Positions 6,121 through 10,501 of a stretch of DNA of 10,501 nt are shown one piece after another. Source of the stretch: CAWDMN01 sp963803155 (GTDB lineage Bacteria > Acidobacteriota > Terriglobia > Versatilivoradales > Versatilivoraceae); NCBI GenBank assembly GCA_963803155.1, contig CAWDMN010000095.1, forward strand, positions 1 through 10,501. The letters run 5' to 3'. The notes beneath the pieces are model-generated. The model was not told the origin of the DNA. It saw only the letters and a program-made list of their open reading frames with translations, and did no database searches. Position 1 is the stretch's first letter. Every line of letters starts with the position of its first letter. A program made the position numbers and the translations under genes.

Positions 6121-7704
6121 ATGAATAATCATCTTGCCGCCATCGATATTGGAACGAATTCCATTCACCTCGTTGTAGCCGAGGAACGGCCGAACCACCG
6201 ATTCGAAGTTGTCGAGCAAGAGAAGGAGACTGTGCGGCTCGGGTCGGGTTCGCGGGATATGAAGAATCTCCAACCTTCCGCCATGGAGAGAGCCATCCGA
6301 ACGTTGATTCGTTTCCGGCAGATTGCGGAAATTTCCGGAGCTCAGCTGAGAACAGTGGCTACCAGCGCCGTTCGCGAGGCCTTGAATCAGGAGGTTTTCC
6401 TGGATCGGGTTTGGCGGGAAGCGGGACTCCAGGTGGATGTTATATCAGGATTTGAAGAAGCTCGCCTGATTTACTTGGGAACATTGCAGGCTTTGCCTTG
6501 GTATGAACGCAAGATCCTGCTAGTCGACATTGGCGGCGGGAGCACCGAATTCCTGATTGGGCAAAGAGGAGAAGCCCTGGCCACCAATAGTCTTAAACTC
6601 GGGGCCATCCGTTTGACGGACCATTTCTTCCCTGAGGAGTCTCTGGCGCCTAAAAGTGTGAGCCGGTGCCGTCAATATGTCAGGGCGTTTCTAGACCCGA
6701 TGGTGCGGGAGTTCCAGGCCTGTGGTTTTGAAGATGCTGCCGGAAGTTCCGGCACTATCCAGAGTCTGGCCCGAATGATCCAGTCACTCCGACGGGAAGA
6801 ACCTGCAACGTTTTTGAACAATTTTGCCTTTGGACGCCGGGAGCTGGATGAGATTATCCATCTGCTCATCAAGGCCGATACCGTTAAAAAAAGGCAAAAA
6901 ATCGAGGGGCTGGATCCGGGACGCGCGGATATCATTCTGGGAGGAGCCATCCTGCTCGAACAAATTTTCGAAGCCTTCCAACTCGATCAACTTACCGTAT
7001 CGGGGTATGCGCTGCGTGAAGGTGTCATTTTTGACATGATAAACCAGGCGCAACAGGGGGGACTGCATCACCTTTCCGATATCCGCTGCAAGGGAGTCAT
7101 CCACCTCGCGGAAGGGTGCCACTATCGGGAGGAACATTCCCGGCAGGTTGCCAATTTGGCGCTGCAACTCTTTGATCAGTTGGAAGGCTTGCACCAGTTG
7201 CCCGAGGTGAGCCGGGAATATCTGGAAGCCGCCAGCTTGCTGCATGACATCGGCTTTTTCATCTCACACGCCCAGCACCATCGCCACACTTATTACATTA
7301 TTCGGAATTCCGAATGTTTGACGGGATTCAGCAACCGCGAAATTGAAATCATAGCACAAGTGGCCCGTTACCACCGGAAGAGCGCCCCCAAGCCAAAACA
7401 TACGGAATTTGTCCGCTTAAATTCCACTGACCAGCATATAGTGAAAATGCTGGCGGCTATCCTGCGCGTGGCCGATTCCATGGACAGGACCCATAAGAGC
7501 CTCATCCGGACTCTTCATTGTCAGGCTGATTCTAGAGAACTGAACATTCTTCTGGAGACCCGCAACGGCGAAACACCCCCGCTGGAGATTTATACGGCGG
7601 AGAACCGCGCGAGCTTATTGGAGGAGATGCTACAGCGGCGAATCTGCGTGCACTTTCTTTCGCAATCCCTCCCTGTTTCGGGAATTGCCGTAGCAAGCCA
7701 TTAG
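6121..7704 (+). CDS. ppx: Exopolyphosphatase / guanosine pentaphosphatase (Ppx/GppA) with HD domain
   Basis: The 527-aa protein should release phosphate from the ends of polyphosphate chains or hydrolyse pppGpp; sequence alone cannot separate the two. It belongs to the ASKHA fold: DIGTNS at 9-14 is the first phosphate loop, SGFEEA at 109-114 carries the catalytic Glu, DIGGGST at 136-142 is the second phosphate loop, and GSSGT at 208-212 is the adenosine-type motif. GYALREG at 295-301 closes the core. The C-terminal part is an HD domain: LLHDIG (His375-Asp376), a His-rich stretch at 383-389, and ILRVADSMDRTH at 447-458. The length matches long Ppx proteins (E. coli Ppx is 513 aa). The start is fixed by an in-frame TAA at 6115-6117 and by the closeness of the DIGTNS motif. 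There is no Shine-Dalgarno sequence: the 16 bases before ATG are A/T only. It is cytoplasmic. It sits among genes with PhoB-type boxes, yet no clear box precedes it. Confidence 0.93.
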   Translation: MNNHLAAIDIGTNSIHLVVAEERPNHRFEVVEQEKETVRLGSGSRDMKNLQPSAMERAIRTLIRFRQIAEISGAQLRTVATSAVREALNQEVFLDRVWREAGLQVDVISGFEEARLIYLGTLQALPWYERKILLVDIGGGSTEFLIGQRGEALATNSLKLGAIRLTDHFFPEESLAPKSVSRCRQYVRAFLDPMVREFQACGFEDAAGSSGTIQSLARMIQSLRREEPATFLNNFAFGRRELDEIIHLLIKADTVKKRQKIEGLDPGRADIILGGAILLEQIFEAFQLDQLTVSGYALREGVIFDMINQAQQGGLHHLSDIRCKGVIHLAEGCHYREEHSRQVANLALQLFDQLEGLHQLPEVSREYLEAASLLHDIGFFISHAQHHRHTYYIIRNSECLTGFSNREIEIIAQVARYHRKSAPKPKHTEFVRLNSTDQHIVKMLAAILRVADSMDRTHKSLIRTLHCQADSRELNILLETRNGETPPLEIYTAENRASLLEEMLQRRICVHFLSQSLPVSGIAVASH

Positions 7705-7867
7705 GCGGTATGAGAGGCGCCTATAGAGGCTGGTAATATAAATTCCCCCAGTGAATGAAGGCTCACCGCTCTCATCTTAAATTATTCCGACTTCACCAGG
7801 CTTGCCCCACCTGCGCCATTTTCCAATCCTGAAAATTTTTGCCACCCAGTCCCCGTGAATCATGGAA
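7705..7867. other. Intergenic region between ppx and the PHP-glycosyltransferase gene
   Basis: No gene is seen. Just after the ppx stop a 15-base stretch starting GGCGGTATGAG (7704-7718) repeats, with one difference, a stretch at 5920-5934 after the metallophosphoesterase hairpin. The rest is unremarkable up to array D. I see no clear terminator for ppx. Confidence 0.35.
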
Positions 7868-7922
7868 TTTAACATCCATTTCATGCGCCGTTCACAGGAA
7901 TGCAATTGCAGGTTCATTATCA
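7868..7922 (+). promoter_or_regulatory. Array D: five-unit PhoB/PhoP-type repeat array upstream of PHP-glycosyltransferase
   Basis: Units start every 11 bp on the plus strand: TTTAACA (7868-7874), TTTCATG (7879-7885), GTTCACA (7890-7896), TGCAATT (7901-7907) and GTTCATT (7912-7918). Four of the five carry a TTAAC, TTCAT or TTCAC core and the fourth carries the GCAA-type core also seen in arrays B and C. The -10 is less clear: CATTAT (7915-7920) matches at 4 of 6 positions, 7 bp after the fourth unit and overlapping the fifth. Transcription would then start near 7927. This is the longest array in the window. Confidence 0.65.
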
Positions 7923-7929
7923 TGGTGTA

Positions 7930-7956
7930 AGAACGATCTGAAATGAAGATCGTTCT
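7930..7956 (+). promoter_or_regulatory. Perfect hairpin at the predicted 5' end of the PHP-glycosyltransferase mRNA
   Basis: AGAACGATCT (7930-7939) pairs perfectly with AGATCGTTCT (7947-7956) around the 7-nt loop GAAATGA, and eight A residues follow (7957-7964). On the plus strand there is no T-run, so it is not an intrinsic terminator for the gene. Its position within a few bases of the predicted transcript start fits a 5' stabilising stem-loop, or a palindromic operator for a repressor. Confidence 0.55.
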
Positions 7957-7965
7957 AAAAAAAAC

Positions 7966-8031
7966 GGGAGGTCAATCAAAAACCTCTCCCACCACAAACA
8001 AGCGTTGTCTCCCGCACGAAAGCAAGGAGGT
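7966..8031 (+). promoter_or_regulatory. Leader with alternative pairings around the Shine-Dalgarno of the PHP-glycosyltransferase
   Basis: The ribosome binding site AGGAGG (8025-8030) lies 4 nt before the ATG at 8035. The string GGAGGTC occurs there (8026-8032) and also upstream (7967-7973). Between them ACCTCTCCC (7982-7990) can pair with the upstream copy, with a 2-nt bulge. Alternatively its ACCTC part can pair with GAGGT of the Shine-Dalgarno (8027-8031). The two pairings exclude each other, which could make a translational switch. Confidence 0.3.
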
Positions 8032-8034
8032 CCC

Positions 8035-10437
8035 ATGGCTTCAAGATGCGATCTGCATGTCCACTCCAAATATTCCGATCGTCCCACGGAATGGATTCTC
8101 CGCCGAATCGGGGCGCCGGAATGCTTCACCGAGCCTCGGGCGGTCTATGATTGCGCCCGACGCCGGGGGATGCAGTATGTCACTCTGACGGATCACAACT
8201 CCATTTGCGGGGCGTTGGAAATCGCGCACCTGAAAGATGCCTTCGTCAGCGTCGAGGCCACCGCTTATTTCCCGGAAGACCAATGCAAAGTGCATGTTCT
8301 CGCTTGGGGGGTCACGGAGGCGCAATTCCGAGACATTCAGGAACTGCGCGAAAACCTTTATGAATTGCGGGATTACCTGGTCCAGGAAAAGATCGTCCAC
8401 TGCTGTGCGCATCCGCTCTATCGCATCAATGGGCGGCTGACCCTCCAGCATTTTGAAAAGCTGCTGGTGCTTTTCAATGGATTTGAAGTGCTAAATGGAG
8501 GGAGAGACAAGCGTGGGAATCAGCTGGTGATTGATATTCTGCGGAATCTCACCCGGCAGGATATCGAAATCCTGGCGGACCAATATGGCATTGAGCCCCG
8601 GGGCGAAGAGCCTTGGAGGAAGGGAATGACCGGCGGATCGGATGACCACAGCGAAGTTTTTGTGGCCAAGGGTTATACCGAATGCCCGGACTCCAGGGAT
8701 TACATGGAATTTCTGCATCACATTCAAGCGCGGCAGAGCTCGGCGGGGGGGCTGGACGGGACGCCGCTCAGTCTGGCGCATAGTCTTTACTGCATTGGTT
8801 ACCGTTATTACCGCGACAAGTTCTTTCCCCGTTCGGGGGGCAATGTCAACGCTTTCCTTGGAGTGTTGTCCCAAATATTTGGGGAGGAACAGACCAAGGT
8901 CCGCTTTCGCGACAAAATGGCCCATTTGGCCAAGCGGATTACGCGGCGCAAATCCCGCCCCTCCGAGCTGGAATTCAAACGGCTCCTTTCGCGGGATTTG
9001 CGGGAATTGTTCGCCGCGGAATGGCAAAAGGACGATTTCATACAAGATTCCCAACGGTACGAGGCGCTAAACTACCGGACTTTCGATTTTGCCAATCGCT
9101 TGTCGAATCATCTTCTCTTCCAGTTTTCGCGCCGCTTCATGAAGAAGCTCGGACAGGGGAGTATTTTTGGCAGCCTGGAAGCGCTCAGCGCCATGGGGCC
9201 GGTACTGCTGAGCGTGGCCCCGTACCTGTTTTCCTTCGCTCATCAGCATCGTGACAAGGAATTCCTCAATCAGGTGAGCCAGCGGTTCTTTGGGGAACTC
9301 TCCTCCCTTAAACAGCCGGTCAAAAAGGCCTGGTTCTCCGACACTTTGACGGAGGTGAACGGTGTCGCGGTCCTCGTCCAGAAAATGGGCAGTCTTGCCT
9401 TGGAATATGGGCACGATCTGACATTGGTGGCTCTGTCTGAAAATGAGATTAGTCTCCCCTGCCGGACTCGTTCCTTTTTGCCGGTGGGGGAATTTAAACT
9501 GCCGGAAAATGAATCCATCAAATTGGGCTTCCCTCCTTTTCTGGAGATCCTGGATTACTGCGAACAGCAGGGATTCTCGGATTTGATCATCAGCACGCCG
9601 GCTCCCCTCGGGTTGGCGGCGCTGGCGGTCGGGAAAATGCTGGGGATTCGACTTTCCGGAATCTATCATACCGATCTGCCCCAATATATCCGGTACTACA
9701 CCGAAGATGACGACATGGAAGGGCTCACCTGGCAATACTTGCGGTGGTTTTACGATCAAATGGATCTGATTTATGTCCCTTCTCGAATTTATCAGGAGCA
9801 GTTGATCTCCAAGGGGTTCAATCCCGACAAACTTCGTCTTTTCCCGCATGGCGCCGATATTGACGCTTTTCATCCACGGCATCGCGATCCGAGGTTTTGG
9901 GAAAAATACGGAGGCAACGGAAAGACCCAGATCACCTATGTGGGGCGGGTGGCGAAGGAAAAAGATCTGGATGTGTTGGTGGAGGTCTACTCCAAACTCG
10001 CCAAAAAGCAGCCGAATTGCCAGTTGGCCGTGGTGGGGGACGGTCCCTACCTCCGGGTAATGAAGGAAAAGCTCGAATCTTCGAGTGTCATCTTCACCGG
10101 GTTCCTGCATGGCGAAGAGTTGAGCCGGGCCTACGCCTCTTCCGACATCTTTGTATTTCCGAGCACCACCGACACCTTCGGCAATGTCATTATCGAAGCT
10201 ATGGCCTCTGGCGTGCCCGTGCTAGTTTCCGATAAAGGCGGGCCGCGCGAAGCGGTCATGCATGGGCGGACCGGCCTGATCACCAAGGGAAGGGACGCCA
10301 ATTCCCTGCTCGCCGGAGTGGAGCAGCTGTTGGCTGATCCGGAACTGCGCGCCAAAATGGGCGGCCATTGCCGCGCTTTCGCCGAAACCCGCAACTGGCG
10401 GCAAATCTATCTGGACTTCTGGCGCCAACACGAATGA
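8035..10437 (+). CDS. PHP-domain phosphoesterase fused to GT4 glycosyltransferase
   Basis: The 800-aa protein has two enzyme domains. Residues 1-245 are a PHP metal-dependent phosphoesterase with its metal ligands in order: H8-x-H10 (DLHVHS), D53-H54 (LTDHNS), E74, H87 (KVHVLAW), H126 (CAHP) and D203-D-H205 (GGSDDH). Residues 250-430 are a helical connector with a basic stretch (RITRRKSR, 301-308) and a hydrophobic helix at 381-402 that could touch the membrane. Residues 431-800 are a GT-B fold glycosyltransferase of family GT4: the N-terminal glycine loop EVNGVA (440-445), HTDLPQY (545-551), GRVAKEKD (637-644), and the donor-site motif DTFGNVIIE (713-721) with Asp in place of the first Glu of the EX7E motif. 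There is no signal peptide, so it is probably cytoplasmic. A TTG 10 codons upstream is possible, but ATG at 8035 has AGGAGG 4 nt before it and leads straight into DLHVHS. PHP-GT4 fusions occur in several phyla with no settled role. Array D suggests phosphate control; a lipid or envelope-polymer glycosylation role is inference. Confidence 0.88.
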   Translation: MASRCDLHVHSKYSDRPTEWILRRIGAPECFTEPRAVYDCARRRGMQYVTLTDHNSICGALEIAHLKDAFVSVEATAYFPEDQCKVHVLAWGVTEAQFRDIQELRENLYELRDYLVQEKIVHCCAHPLYRINGRLTLQHFEKLLVLFNGFEVLNGGRDKRGNQLVIDILRNLTRQDIEILADQYGIEPRGEEPWRKGMTGGSDDHSEVFVAKGYTECPDSRDYMEFLHHIQARQSSAGGLDGTPLSLAHSLYCIGYRYYRDKFFPRSGGNVNAFLGVLSQIFGEEQTKVRFRDKMAHLAKRITRRKSRPSELEFKRLLSRDLRELFAAEWQKDDFIQDSQRYEALNYRTFDFANRLSNHLLFQFSRRFMKKLGQGSIFGSLEALSAMGPVLLSVAPYLFSFAHQHRDKEFLNQVSQRFFGELSSLKQPVKKAWFSDTLTEVNGVAVLVQKMGSLALEYGHDLTLVALSENEISLPCRTRSFLPVGEFKLPENESIKLGFPPFLEILDYCEQQGFSDLIISTPAPLGLAALAVGKMLGIRLSGIYHTDLPQYIRYYTEDDDMEGLTWQYLRWFYDQMDLIYVPSRIYQEQLISKGFNPDKLRLFPHGADIDAFHPRHRDPRFWEKYGGNGKTQITYVGRVAKEKDLDVLVEVYSKLAKKQPNCQLAVVGDGPYLRVMKEKLESSSVIFTGFLHGEELSRAYASSDIFVFPSTTDTFGNVIIEAMASGVPVLVSDKGGPREAVMHGRTGLITKGRDANSLLAGVEQLLADPELRAKMGGHCRAFAETRNWRQIYLDFWRQHE

Positions 10438-10501
10438 GACTGAACGCCTCCTCGGGGGTGATGAGCCCCTGACGATTATGGGGAATGGATGGTTCTAACC
10501 C
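10438..10501. other. Tail after the last gene
   Basis: A short GGGG/CCCC inverted repeat (10455-10458 with 10466-10469) follows the stop codon without a T-run. It is too weak to call a terminator. No new start with a ribosome binding site is visible before the window ends. Confidence 0.3.

Noticed and set aside
10455..10469. Terminator after the PHP-glycosyltransferase
   Set aside because: Only four G-C pairs and no T-run.

Overview
The window looks like chromosomal DNA from a Gram-negative bacterium of moderate GC, judged by eye at a little over 50%. An outer-membrane barrel protein with a C-terminal Phe, signal peptides and a DUF2934 protein together suggest the Verrucomicrobiota/Acidobacteriota range. 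That placement is an inference from gene families, not a phylogenetic result. I see no rRNA, tRNA, CRISPR array, transposase or prophage gene.

Layout from left to right. On the minus strand are the first codons of an exported protein cut by the left edge (1-35), a 508-aa porin-like outer-membrane protein (207-1733) and a 124-aa DUF2934 protein (1998-2372). On the plus strand are a stand-alone receiver domain that lacks its phosphoacceptor Asp (3158-3598), a secreted calcineurin-type metallophosphoesterase (4091-5791), a Ppx/GppA exopolyphosphatase with a C-terminal HD domain (6121-7704), and an 800-aa protein joining a PHP metal-dependent phosphoesterase to a GT4 glycosyltransferase (8035-10437). 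The plus-strand genes are separated by long intergenic regions (about 330-490 bp) and seem to be transcribed individually.

The main discovery is regulatory. Four intergenic regions carry direct repeats of a TTAAC/TTCAC/TTCAT-type core at an exact 11-bp pitch. Each set points toward a gene: the porin, the degenerate receiver, the metallophosphoesterase and the PHP-glycosyltransferase. In three of the four, a fourth unit with core GCAA(C/T) follows in register. In three of the four, a hexamer resembling a -10 box begins exactly 9 bp after the fourth unit. The 7+4 bp direct-repeat layout is that of PhoB/PhoP boxes (E. coli CTGTCAT units, B. subtilis TTAACA units). The controlled genes fit phosphate metabolism: a porin, a secreted phosphoesterase, and a phosphoesterase-glycosyltransferase fusion. 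The polyphosphatase lies among them without a clear box.

Working model (inference): this is a dispersed phosphate-starvation regulon. The PHP-GT4 fusion may take part in replacing phosphate-containing envelope lipids or polymers with glycosylated ones, a job done in other bacteria by separate phospholipase and glycosyltransferase enzymes. Further RNA-level features add possible control: a perfect hairpin at the predicted 5' end of the PHP-GT4 transcript, a possible Shine-Dalgarno-masking switch in the same leader, and a terminator-like hairpin just before a ppx start codon that has no Shine-Dalgarno sequence.
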